From: Phil1 sp964612925
GTDB taxonomy: Bacteria; Bacillota; Clostridia; Christensenellales; CAG-138
DNA length: 64,000 nt
Direction of reading: 5' to 3'
Assembly (NCBI GenBank): GCA_964612925.1
Contig: CAZTFU010000003.1
Coordinates: 1-64,000 of the forward strand
Both the position numbers and the translations under genes were made by a program. Under the pieces are notes generated by a model. It worked only from the letters and a program-made list of their open reading frames with translations, was not told the DNA's origin and did not search any database. Below, piece after piece: positions 35,735 to 43,526 of this stretch; within the stretch, counting starts at the first letter, position 1; every line of letters begins with the position of its first letter.

Positions 35735-36517
35735 TCAGTGGTCACAAACTATTTTCCGATAGGTTTCAATGCCGTCCTCCACGTAAAAAAGCACCCACCC
35801 GTCATTCACATCGGGCTTATTCTCTGCTGTAACAAGCACTTCGGCAAAGCATTGTTGATCAAAATCATTACCCTTGGCATTCGACTTTTTACACGGTACA
35901 AGTTCAAACATATAGCTTATGCTATGATTCTCCGAGCACTGTTGGGGCGATACATATGTTACTATACCGTCCTCATTCGAAAACAGCGTCCAGTAACCGT
36001 CACGCGTGTCGAAATCAGCCGCATACGCTTCCGTCATGCTGATATATTCTATTTTGTCTAACTCTTGTGCACCCGGGTTAATTGGACACGGAACATCTGT
36101 GCTTATTTTCTTTAAATGTTCGCAGTCTGTTTTACTGTATGTTACCGTGTCCCCTTCGACCGATTCCACGACCCAACTTGGGTCAGGTGATTCGGTGGGG
36201 GAGTTTACCTTCCACGTTTCCTTCATATCAAGCTGAAGATTATCAACCCTGCACCTTACACGTTCCCTTTTTACATCGTATTTTTCGCCATCCTCAGGCT
36301 CGGGTGTGGGTGTTGGAACTATCGTTGCGGTGGGCTTTGCGGTGGGTTTTACTGTCGGAGTGGGTTTGGAGGTGGTTGAAGCATCGGTAGGGGTTGCGGT
36401 TTCCGTCAGCACGGCCTGCTCATTTTCGTTCGGCAGCTCATCAACCGTTGCCCTTGGTGCGCAAGATGAAAGAAGCATTATGCCTATGCTTAAAAGAATG
36501 CAAATGGTTCGCTTCAT
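35735..36517 (-). CDS. Lipoprotein with three Cys-Trp-Cys-His modules
   Basis: 260 residues. Lipobox LLSSC (Cys19), then a Thr/Pro-rich linker (TPTVKPTAKPTATIVPTPTP), then three ~50-residue modules. Module 1 is the clearest: Cys..D.KETWKV, NSPTESPDPSW, VVESVEGDTVTYSK, CEH. Modules 2 and 3 keep the two Cys, the Trp and (E)DG..TY but diverge otherwise, as if decaying or specialising. No known domain was recognised. It should be anchored outside the membrane next to the permease downstream. The same design recurs at 53.2-54.1 and 59-63 kb. Confidence 0.8.
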   Translation of the reverse strand: MKRTICILLSIGIMLLSSCAPRATVDELPNENEQAVLTETATPTDASTTSKPTPTVKPTAKPTATIVPTPTPEPEDGEKYDVKRERVRCRVDNLQLDMKETWKVNSPTESPDPSWVVESVEGDTVTYSKTDCEHLKKISTDVPCPINPGAQELDKIEYISMTEAYAADFDTRDGYWTLFSNEDGIVTYVSPQQCSENHSISYMFELVPCKKSNAKGNDFDQQCFAEVLVTAENKPDVNDGWVLFYVEDGIETYRKIVCDH

Positions 36518-36619
36518 ATATGGTTCCCTCCAATATAATTAGTTTTTGCCTGCGGCAAGCCGAGGCGTTGGGTTTGCACCTTGCGGGTGCGGTCACAAAG
36601 GGTTAATACACAGCTTCTG

Positions 36620-36890
36620 CACCGTGCCTTCCCTGCTTGCGCCTTGTGGCGCATGAGCTTATGCACAACGAGTTACTTTATCCTCTTTGCAGGGCGGCTG
36701 AAGGGAGGGGAGTTTCCCTCCCTTGGAGCCCCCTGCACCCCTCCCATCCTACCCTCGCACGCTTGCGCGGGCAACACGAGGTAAGATAGAGGCGCTTTAA
36801 TCGAGTTTGCACGGCAGTTTATTTCATCTGTAGGGCACAATCTCGATTTGTCTGCTCAGTGGCGCGGCCACAGTTAGTTTTGTAAATAGT
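36620..36890. repeat. Intergenic repeat family A, copy 4
   Basis: Same orientation as copy 3: GCGCCTTGTGGCGCA, GCAGGGCGGCTGAAGGG, palindrome 36701-36724, CCCCTCCCATCCTACCC, GCGCGGGCAACACGAGGTAAG, GTTTGCACGGCAGTTT, CTGTAGGGCACAATC. More diverged than copies 1-3. Confidence 0.65.
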
Positions 36891-36894
36891 CCTA

Positions 36895-37050
36895 CCATAG
36901 CCTTAACACTTGCGGAGTAGCTCCAAGGCGAAGCTGCTTCACGATGCGTAGCATCATGCCTGCCGTAAAGCACACTTAGTTTCCCACTGAGGGAAATTAC
37001 ACAGCCTTGTGGCTGAGGCGTCTGAACGCTCGATATCGAGCTGATTTAAT
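36895..37050. repeat. Row of short hairpins
   Basis: A series of small inverted repeats follows family A copy 4: GATGC-GTA-GCATC, TTTCCC-ACT-GGGAAA, CAGCC-TTGT-GGCTG and GCTCGATATCGAGC. No gene in 36518-37112. Confidence 0.5.
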
Positions 37051-37112
37051 AATACCATCCATAATATACCATGTCAAGCTGTATTTGTGCCCGCCGCACG
37101 CGCTCCATAGCA

Positions 37113-37148
37113 AATAAAGAAAAGCCCCGCGGTACAACGCCGCAGGGC
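37113..37148 (-). terminator. Terminator of the amino-acid ABC operon
   Basis: GCCCTGCGG and CCGCGGGGC form the stem on the minus strand, followed by TTTTCTTTATTT; 17 nt past the ATPase stop. Confidence 0.75.
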
Positions 37149-37164
37149 AGGGAGATACGTTTTT

Positions 37165-37887
37165 TCAAAGCACCTTCGCAAGGAAGTCCTTGGTTCTCGG
37201 GTTCTGAGGAGAGTGAAAAATTTCTTCAGGTGTGCCGCGCTCCATAATGTTTCCTCCGTCCATAAAAAGTACACGATCTGATATTTCGCGCGCAAAGCCC
37301 ATCTCATGCGACACTATAACGGTGGTCATGCCGCCCTTTACAAGGTCGCGTATAACGCTCAGCACCTCGCCCACCATTTCGGGGTCAAGCGCGCTTGTGG
37401 GCTCATCAAAGAGCATGACATCGGGTTCCATTGCAAGCGAACGCACTATCGCAAGGCGTTGCTTTTGCCCGCCCGAAAGTTTGTTCGGGTGCTCGTTGCG
37501 TTTTTCATATAATCCGACCTTGTTGAGCAGTTCCTCCGCCTGTGCGGTGGCCTCCTCCTTCGTTTTAAGCTTTTGAAGCACGGGAGCCATTGTTATGTTC
37601 TCAATACAGCTCATGTGCGGGAACACGTTGAAGCTTTGGAACACCATTCCCATGCGGCGGCGGTATTTGTTTATGTCAACACCCTTTTGGTTGAGTATCT
37701 GCCCCTCGAACTCAACCGTGCCGCTGTCGGGCATCTCAAGCAGGTTAAGGCAACGCAAAAATGTGCTTTTGCCGCTGCCGCTCGGCCCTATTATGGACAC
37801 GGCCTCACCCTTTTTGATGTGCTCCGTTACGCCGTCAAGCACGAGCAATTTGCCGAAGCTTTTATGCAAATCCGTTACCTTAATCAT
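37165..37887 (-). CDS. Polar amino-acid ABC transporter ATPase (GlnQ type)
   Basis: 240-residue ATPase. Walker A GPSGSGKST (34-42), Q-loop in MVFQSFNVFPHM, signature LSGGQKQR (137-144), Walker B VMLFDEPTSALDPE and switch His in VIVSHEMGFA. The SFNVFPHM stretch and ALDPE are typical of GlnQ/HisP-type ATPases. It overlaps the permease gene by 8 nt and completes a three-gene uptake system. Confidence 0.95.
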   Translation of the reverse strand: MIKVTDLHKSFGKLLVLDGVTEHIKKGEAVSIIGPSGSGKSTFLRCLNLLEMPDSGTVEFEGQILNQKGVDINKYRRRMGMVFQSFNVFPHMSCIENITMAPVLQKLKTKEEATAQAEELLNKVGLYEKRNEHPNKLSGGQKQRLAIVRSLAMEPDVMLFDEPTSALDPEMVGEVLSVIRDLVKGGMTTVIVSHEMGFAREISDRVLFMDGGNIMERGTPEEIFHSPQNPRTKDFLAKVL

Positions 37888-38560
37888 GGTTCATTCTCCT
37901 TTCAAGTGCGCTGACGGCACGGCCAAGCACAAACGTAAGCACAAAGTATATTATGCCGACCACAAGCAGGCACTGAAGCGGCAAAAACTCCTTACCGTTT
38001 ACCTTAAGATAGCTTGTCATAAGGTCGCCCACGAAGAACGTGGATGCAAGCGATGTTTCCTTTATAATGGTTATAAACTCATTGCCGAGCGCGGGCAATA
38101 TGTTTTTTACCGCCTGCGGCAATATTACCTTCACCATTGCCTGAGCCTTTGTCAGGCCAAGACTGCGCGCCGCCTCCGTCTGCCCCTTGTCCACCGCCTG
38201 TATGCCCGAACGTATAACCTCGGAAACATAGGCGGAGCTGTTTATCGTAAGTGCTATCGCAACGCAGGCGAAAGTGCTTACCTCAAGCGCGGGCACTATC
38301 ATGGGCACCACGAAATAGCCCACATATATCTGTAAAAGGCTCGGTGTGCCGCGAATCACCTCAACATAGGCGGTTACGAGAAAGCGTATTATGCGGCTTT
38401 TCCCCATTTTGCCGAATGCAAGCACCGTGCCCAATATCGCCCCGAAGAAAACCGCCAATGCGGAAAGCTCCAGTGTGACGGATACGCCCTCTATAAGGAA
38501 TACGTTCCAGTAGCGTTCAACTATCTTCAAAAATTTCTCAAAAAAATCAGCAAAAGTCAA
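37880..38560 (-). CDS. Polar amino-acid ABC transporter permease
   Basis: 226 residues, about five membrane helices, in the His/Glu/Gln/Arg permease family. The EAA-type loop that docks with the ATPase is visible (EAARSLGLTKAQAMVKVILPQA), as is YVEVIRGTPSLLQIYVGYF near the N-terminal third. It lies between the binding-protein gene and the ATPase gene. The exact amino acid cannot be read from sequence. Confidence 0.95.
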   Translation of the reverse strand: MTFADFFEKFLKIVERYWNVFLIEGVSVTLELSALAVFFGAILGTVLAFGKMGKSRIIRFLVTAYVEVIRGTPSLLQIYVGYFVVPMIVPALEVSTFACVAIALTINSSAYVSEVIRSGIQAVDKGQTEAARSLGLTKAQAMVKVILPQAVKNILPALGNEFITIIKETSLASTFFVGDLMTSYLKVNGKEFLPLQCLLVVGIIYFVLTFVLGRAVSALERRMNHD

Positions 38561-38646
38561 TGCCCTGTCTCCTCATGCAAAAGATTATAAGCCGCAAATG
38601 TGCGGCGGAAGCGAGCCTCCGCCGCGATAAATCCATGTGTTCCGCC

Positions 38647-39522
38647 TTATTCGTTCGTGCCTGCGGCATCCTCGCCCTCGGGAGCGGGTGACTCATCGGG
38701 GTAGGAAATCTCTGCCGCGGATTCTATACCCGCAAGAGCCTTGGCTTCTTCATACCAGCCGGAGTAGAGGTCGTTCGCCATGCAGTCCGCAAGTATGGCA
38801 TTCACCTTGTCAAGCAGTTCTTCATTGCCCTGCTGAATGAGTATTACGTTGTTTTCGTACTTGGGGTCAACGTCAAACTGAAAGCCCGAAAGCGCAATGT
38901 CCTGATTGTTGGCCATTATCGCCTCCGCATTGCCCGCGGCAACGGCTACGCCGTCAACCTTGCCCGTCTGAAGAGCTACAACCGCCACGTTTATGTCCTT
39001 GAAAAGCTCAACCGTGGTGTCCTCGGGAAGGGCTTCATTGCAAAGCTGTTCCTGAAGGCTTGACGCCTGTGCGCCTATCTTAAGGCCCGCAAAATCTTCC
39101 GCCGCGCTGTATTGCCCCGCCTTATCGGCAGTGACTATTATCACCTGTTCGGTTTCGTTATCACCCGCAATGTAGTAATCGGAAATGAGGTAGTTTTCGG
39201 CACGATACGGCGTCCAACTGAAGCCCGATATGCCAAGGTCAACGGTGCCGCTCTGCACGGCAAGCTGACTTGCGTCAAAGCTCATGGGCACTATTTCAAG
39301 CTCCATGCCAAGCTTTTCCGCAATGTGCTTAGAAAGGGTTACGTCAAAGCCGATAAACTGTTCCTGACCCTCTTTTGAGGTATCAACAAACTCCATCGGG
39401 GCAAAGTCGGGCGAAAGTGCAACCTTGAGCACATTCGCATCATCCTCGGTCGCATCATTCGCGCAGGCAACTAAGCCGAGTGCCATTACCAGCACCAACG
39501 CAACCACCATAAGCTTCTTCAT
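38647..39522 (-). CDS. Amino-acid ABC transporter substrate-binding lipoprotein
   Basis: 291 residues, SBP family 3. Lipobox LVAC (Cys20); the core begins VLKVALSPDFAPMEFVD and includes GFDVTLSKHIAEKLGMELEIV and FDASQLAVQSGTVDLGISGF. The end is an acidic Pro/Glu-rich tail (ESPAPEGEDAAG). First gene of the operon, behind a strong promoter. Probable ligand: a polar or cationic amino acid, by family only. Confidence 0.95.
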   Translation of the reverse strand: MKKLMVVALVLVMALGLVACANDATEDDANVLKVALSPDFAPMEFVDTSKEGQEQFIGFDVTLSKHIAEKLGMELEIVPMSFDASQLAVQSGTVDLGISGFSWTPYRAENYLISDYYIAGDNETEQVIIVTADKAGQYSAAEDFAGLKIGAQASSLQEQLCNEALPEDTTVELFKDINVAVVALQTGKVDGVAVAAGNAEAIMANNQDIALSGFQFDVDPKYENNVILIQQGNEELLDKVNAILADCMANDLYSGWYEEAKALAGIESAAEISYPDESPAPEGEDAAGTNE

Positions 39523-39566
39523 AGTATATATCCTCCTAAAAATTTGAAGTCATTTGGTATGCGGGT

Positions 39567-39595
39567 AATATACTGCATAAAAATACGCTTGTCAA
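39567..39595 (-). promoter_or_regulatory. Promoter of the amino-acid ABC operon
   Basis: Minus strand TTGACA (39590-39595), 17 nt, TATATT (39567-39572); near-consensus. Confidence 0.8.
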
Positions 39596-39728
39596 CCCAT
39601 AAAATGAATATTTTTACAAGAAATATGCTCTTTTTGTGCATAATCGGTGTATATTCGTTATAATGATGCATTCCTTTTGCATATATGCGGAAGGGGGGGA
39701 GCGGGGGCTCGTTTGTACAGTACAAAAA

Positions 39729-39835
39729 GCTTGCCTCCCCCTTTGGGAGAGGTGTCAGCGAAGCTGACGGAGAGGGCTGAGGTTATGCGTTGCGACTTTA
39801 TGCCCTCTCAGTCTGCTCCGCAGACAGCTCAGCAC
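39729..39835. repeat. Intergenic repeat family B, copy 3
   Basis: TTGCCTCCCCCTTTGGGAG, AGGTGTCAGC-GAA-GCTGACGGAGAGGG, then ACTTTATGCCCTCTCAGTC and a hairpin TCTGC-TCC-GCAGA. ACTTTATGCCCTCTCAGTC recurs exactly at 43219-43238. Confidence 0.65.
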
Positions 39836-39919
39836 AAACTCTGCGGCTCCTCTCACAAATGTTTACATAAGCTTCATACCCTTGCCCTCAACCATTACCG
39901 CGCAAGTGATAAACTTGGG

Positions 39920-39948
39920 TTGAAGGTGGGGTGACATTGTTGTATAAT
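39920..39948 (+). promoter_or_regulatory. Promoter of the VanW-family gene
   Basis: TTGAAG (39920-39925), 17 nt, TATAAT (39943-39948). Confidence 0.6.
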
Positions 39949-39973
39949 AGGTTTTGTGTGAGGTTTTGATACT

Positions 39974-41548
39974 ATGGCAGACAGACAGCGGGGCTCCGCC
40001 CCTCAAAAGGCCGCAAGCAGGCGGGAAAACAGTTTTACACACCCAAAGGCCGTTTCAAGGGCCTTGCTTATTGCGCTTGCCGCCGCAAGCATCATAGTGG
40101 CGGTGCTGTATATATTCGTAGGCAAACAGGATACGGATGTTGAACAGCTTATTGATGACGGTACCATTCTTCAGGGCGTAAGCATAAACGGCATTGACGT
40201 ATCGGGCATGGACTATAAGGCCGCACGAGAAGCGGTACTGCCAAGCGTTGAAGAACAGCTTTACAAAATAAACATAACCGTTGCCCATTCAAGCACTGCG
40301 TGGCTGCTCACCGCCGCCGATATGCAACCCGTGAGCACGCTCGATTCCGCGATTACGGAGGCATTGCTTCTCGGGCGCAGCGGCAGTATAGTCGAAAACG
40401 CAAAGCAAAAGGATGATATAGCCGAAAACGGGTATGACATTTCCGTATACTTTATTCCCGATGAAGATGCCCTTATGGCTCGCCTGTATGAGATAGGCGC
40501 GGTGCTTGACGTGGCAAGCGTTGAACCGTATGCGGAGGCCGTTACCTCCTCTACGGAGCCTGAATTTATATTCCACGAGGGCATTGACGGCTATGTTCTT
40601 GATGAGGAGGCACTCTATGCGGACATAGTTGCCCTGCTTGAGGCGGGTCAGCTCAGTGCAACGCTTTCGCCTTCGCTTGAATACAGCGCTCCTTCCGCTA
40701 CGGTTGAGGATATAAAGGCCAATACCCGGCTTGTTTCCACATTTCAAACTTCCTTTGGCGGCAGTCGTGCCGCGCGCAACGAAAACCGCGTAGGCAACAT
40801 ACAAAAGGCGTGTACACTGCTTAACGGCCACCGTGTTGAGGATAAAACGGAGTTCAGCTTTAACGGCTACATAGGCCCCCGCACGGAGGAAGGCGGCTGG
40901 CCGCTTGCCCCGGGCATAGTAAACGGCAACAGGTATGAAGATGAGCCGGGCGGCGGCATTTGCCAAGTCTCCACGACCCTTTACAATGCACTGCTTTGCG
41001 CAAACGCAAGTATGCAGCGCGGCTCAACGCTTGAAGATATTCTTGAGCAAAATATAGAGGGTATCTCCATTACCGAGCGCAAGCACCATTCGTGGCCGTC
41101 AAGCTATGTCGATACGGGACTTGATTCAACCGTTACGGGCACGGTGGAAAACGGCAAAAGCCTTGATTTTGTGAACAATACGGGTTATCCTATATATATA
41201 TTCGCCTACTGTGACCAAGCGGCGTATACCGTTACCGTGTATATATACGGCAAACCGCTTGAAGAGGGCGTAACGTATCAGGTGCGCGGCGTTGTTGAAG
41301 AGGTGATTGAGCCGGGCGAAACGATAATCACCTATGATATGACAAAGCCTGCCGACTACAGCGAAGTGACCATAACCGCCCGCAAGGGCTACAAGGCCGC
41401 CGCGTACAGGGACAAGTACCTAAACGGCATATTGGTCGAGGATGCAACGGAACTTCTCTATACGGAGACGTACAGGGCCGTTACGGGCGAAAAAATCGTG
41501 GGTACGGGCGGAGCTCAGCCGCCTGTAACAACGACTCAGGAAGGGTAG
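39974..41548 (+). CDS. VanW-family cell-wall protein with G5 domain
   Basis: 524 residues, surface-exposed. A cytoplasmic basic start, one membrane helix (LLIALAAASIIVAVLYIFVG), a putative peptidoglycan-binding region (about 60-240), a VanW domain (AARNENRVGNIQKACTLLNG ... GGGICQVSTTLYNALL ... KHHSWPSSYVD), and a C-terminal G5 domain (EEVIEPGETIITYDMTKPAD). VanW proteins occur widely in Clostridia and are linked to the cell wall but not well understood; no vancomycin-resistance genes are present here, so resistance should not be inferred. Confidence 0.9.
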   Translation: MADRQRGSAPQKAASRRENSFTHPKAVSRALLIALAAASIIVAVLYIFVGKQDTDVEQLIDDGTILQGVSINGIDVSGMDYKAAREAVLPSVEEQLYKINITVAHSSTAWLLTAADMQPVSTLDSAITEALLLGRSGSIVENAKQKDDIAENGYDISVYFIPDEDALMARLYEIGAVLDVASVEPYAEAVTSSTEPEFIFHEGIDGYVLDEEALYADIVALLEAGQLSATLSPSLEYSAPSATVEDIKANTRLVSTFQTSFGGSRAARNENRVGNIQKACTLLNGHRVEDKTEFSFNGYIGPRTEEGGWPLAPGIVNGNRYEDEPGGGICQVSTTLYNALLCANASMQRGSTLEDILEQNIEGISITERKHHSWPSSYVDTGLDSTVTGTVENGKSLDFVNNTGYPIYIFAYCDQAAYTVTVYIYGKPLEEGVTYQVRGVVEEVIEPGETIITYDMTKPADYSEVTITARKGYKAAAYRDKYLNGILVEDATELLYTETYRAVTGEKIVGTGGAQPPVTTTQEG

Positions 41549-41613
41549 CTTTACCGAGGCGAAAGCCTTGGAGCGATATAAACATAAGCATTAACATTCA
41601 GGAGGAAAACACT

Positions 41614-42810
41614 ATGAAGTTTTCGAGCAAAATCGAAAAATGCAACCTTTCTCCCATCCGCAAGTTCTACCCCTATCAGGTGGAATGTGCAAAGCGTGGG
41701 ATAAAGATCTACCATCTCAATATCGGCCAGCCCGATATAGCCACCCCGCCGGCATATTTTGATGCCGTAAAGGATTTCAAGCTTCCGGTGCTCGAATATG
41801 CTCCATCCCCCGGAATACCCGATATGGTGAAGGCTGTTCAGGGCTATTATGACAACCTTGGCATACACTATGCCACCAATGACATCTTTGTCACCACCGG
41901 CGGCAGTGAGGCACTGACCATCGCACTCAACTGCATACTTGATGACGGTGACGAGATAATCATTCCCGAACCCTTCTATCCCAACTACAACACGTTTGTC
42001 CGCACGACCGGCGCAACAATCCGTCCCCTTACCACCCATGCGGAGGAGGGCTACAAGTTCGCCATCCGCGAGCGCATAGAGGCTCTTATAAACGAGCATA
42101 CCCGCGCGATACTGTTCACCAACCCCGGCAACCCCACGGGTACCGTGCTTACCCCCGAGGAGCTTAGGGTAATGGCGGATGTGGCCAAGGAGCATGACCT
42201 GTTCCTTATCGGTGACGAGGTGTACCGTGAGTTCGTATACGGCGGCGAGCCGCTTGCAACCATAGGTCAGTTTGAAGATATCAATGATAATGCAATTATC
42301 ATAGACTCCGTTTCAAAGCGTTTCAGCGCGTGCGGTGCCCGTATAGGCTGCATGATAACCCGTAACAAGCAGCTGCAGCAGAACGCAATGAAGTTCTGTC
42401 AGGCTCGTTTGAGCGTTGCTACACTTGACCAAGTTGCATCCGCCGCGCTTTACACCGTTGGCAGCGAATACTTTGACGAGGTGCGTGACGAATACCGCCG
42501 CCGCCGCGATACCATCTATCGCAAGCTGCTCGAGATACCCGGCGTTGTCTGCAAGGAGCCCAAGGGTGCATTCTACGTAATGGCAAAGCTGCCCGTTGAC
42601 GATACCGACAAGTTCCAGACTTGGCTGCTCACCGAGTTCAGCGACAATAACGAAACCGTTATGTATGCGCCCGGCAACGGCTTCTACGCCACTCCCGGTC
42701 ACGGCGTGAACGAGGTTCGCTTGGCCTACGTGCTCAAGTGCGAAGATATCGAGCGCGCAATGGACCTGCTTGCAAAGGCAATCAAGCAGTACAACGAGCT
42801 GAATAAATAA
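41614..42810 (+). CDS. Class I/II PLP-dependent aminotransferase
   Basis: 398 residues, fold type I aminotransferase (aspartate/aromatic type). PLP-binding Lys235 sits in DSVSKRFSACGARIG; FTNPGNPTGTVLTPEEL and GDEVYREFVY carry the cofactor-binding Asn and Asp/Tyr. The C-terminal substrate Arg is in NEVRLAYVL. GGAGG precedes the ATG. Substrate not determinable from sequence; single-gene unit with a terminator. Confidence 0.93.
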   Translation: MKFSSKIEKCNLSPIRKFYPYQVECAKRGIKIYHLNIGQPDIATPPAYFDAVKDFKLPVLEYAPSPGIPDMVKAVQGYYDNLGIHYATNDIFVTTGGSEALTIALNCILDDGDEIIIPEPFYPNYNTFVRTTGATIRPLTTHAEEGYKFAIRERIEALINEHTRAILFTNPGNPTGTVLTPEELRVMADVAKEHDLFLIGDEVYREFVYGGEPLATIGQFEDINDNAIIIDSVSKRFSACGARIGCMITRNKQLQQNAMKFCQARLSVATLDQVASAALYTVGSEYFDEVRDEYRRRRDTIYRKLLEIPGVVCKEPKGAFYVMAKLPVDDTDKFQTWLLTEFSDNNETVMYAPGNGFYATPGHGVNEVRLAYVLKCEDIERAMDLLAKAIKQYNELNK

Positions 42811-42824
42811 GCTTAAGCATATAA

Positions 42825-42857
42825 ATAGGGGATGGAGCAACCATCCCCCTATTTTTG
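42825..42857 (+). terminator. Terminator of the aminotransferase gene
   Basis: ATAGGGGATGG and CCATCCCCCTAT pair around AGCAA, with one bulge, followed by TTTTTG. Confidence 0.8.
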
Positions 42858-42864
42858 TGCATTT

Positions 42865-42963
42865 TTGACTGTCGGCTTTCGAAATGAGTCGGTGGGGCAC
42901 AGTGTGCGCCTTGTAAAGCTCAGCATAAACGGTGAACCGGTGAGCTTGAGCGAGGGAGCATAA
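42865..42963 (+). pseudogene. C-terminal relic of a RepA-like ATPase gene
   Basis: The frame ends HSVRLVKLSINGEPVSLSEG-A-stop. It aligns with the end of the RepA-like protein at 46252-47445 (RGVRLVKQGINGEQEEISES), and like that gene it is followed by the element's terminal repeat. Everything upstream of the last ~32 codons is gone; the relic begins right after the aminotransferase terminator. Confidence 0.6.
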
Positions 42964-42980
42964 CAGATGCGCTCCCGAGC

Positions 42981-43095
42981 GGCACGAACGGGGGACGATG
43001 GGGGCGCAAGAATCTATCGCCACCCGTATCGCCACCCAAAAAACGCCTAAATATCTACGTTTTGGACGATTGGACGATGGGGGCGATGGTTTTAT
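42981..43095. mobile_element. Solo terminal repeat of a related iteron element
   Basis: Collinear with the inverted repeats at 46141-46268 and 47656-47782: GCACGAACG, then paired ATCG boxes, AAAAAACGCCTAAATATCTAC, GTTTTGGACGATTGGACGATG, and an end GATGGTTTTAT. The repeated boxes differ in sequence (TCGCCACCC instead of TCGACCCTGA) but keep their places, so this is a sister element rather than a direct copy. Confidence 0.65.
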
Positions 43096-43114
43096 GGGAG
43101 AGCGTCAAGTGAGC

Positions 43115-43255
43115 TGCCGTCTTGGCTCGTTTGTGCGGGAGAAAAAAGCCTCCCCTGTGTAAGGGGAGGTGGCAAAATCTCTGATTTTGACGGAGGGGTT
43201 GTCGAGACTGTACAGTGCGACTTTATGCCCTCTCAGTCACGGCTTACGCCGCCAA
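43115..43255. repeat. Intergenic repeat family B, copy 4
   Basis: GCCGTCTTGGCTCG, GCCTCCCCTGTGTAAGGGGAGG hairpin, GCAAAATCTCTGATTTTGACGG, ACTTTATGCCCTCTCAGTC, and ACGGCTTACGCCG. It shares its end with copy 3 and its start with copy 2. Confidence 0.6.
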
Positions 43256-43260
43256 GTATA

Positions 43261-43466
43261 GTGAAATCGTTCGCTTACACTCACGGTGAAATAATCCGCT
43301 TTGCGGATTGTGAAATTTGATGCTGTGCATCAAGTGAAATGAAATCCATCCACCGCCGCGGCGATTTCATACGCCGTAGGCGTATTTCACATGGCTAAGC
43401 CATATTTCACCCACCCGCAAGGGTGGATTTCGTTGAAAATAAGCAAATGCTTATTTTCAAGGGGGA
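43261..43466. repeat. Tree-like hairpin array with GTGAAAT / ATTTCAC spacers
   Basis: GTGAAAT occurs at 43261, 43286, 43310 and 43334; its reverse complement ATTTCAC/T follows each hairpin in the right half (43364, 43384, 43404). Between them lie different short hairpins: AATCCGC-TTT-GCGGATT, TTGATGC-TG-TGCATCAA, CGCCGCGGCG, ACGCC-GTA-GGCGT, ATGGC-TAA-GCCAT, CCACCC-GCAA-GGGTGG, GAAAATAAGCA-AATGCTTATTTTC. Left linkers can pair with right linkers, giving one large branched structure. Not coding. Confidence 0.8.
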
Positions 43467-43526
43467 GCCAAGGGCAGTGAAAAGCGGGAATCCCTCCCTC
43501 CTCTTCATCCTTATCTCTTATCTTCT

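Noticed and set aside
39974..41548. VanW as a sign of vancomycin resistance
   Set aside because: VanW-domain proteins are common in Clostridia without resistance, and no vanHAX-type genes are present.
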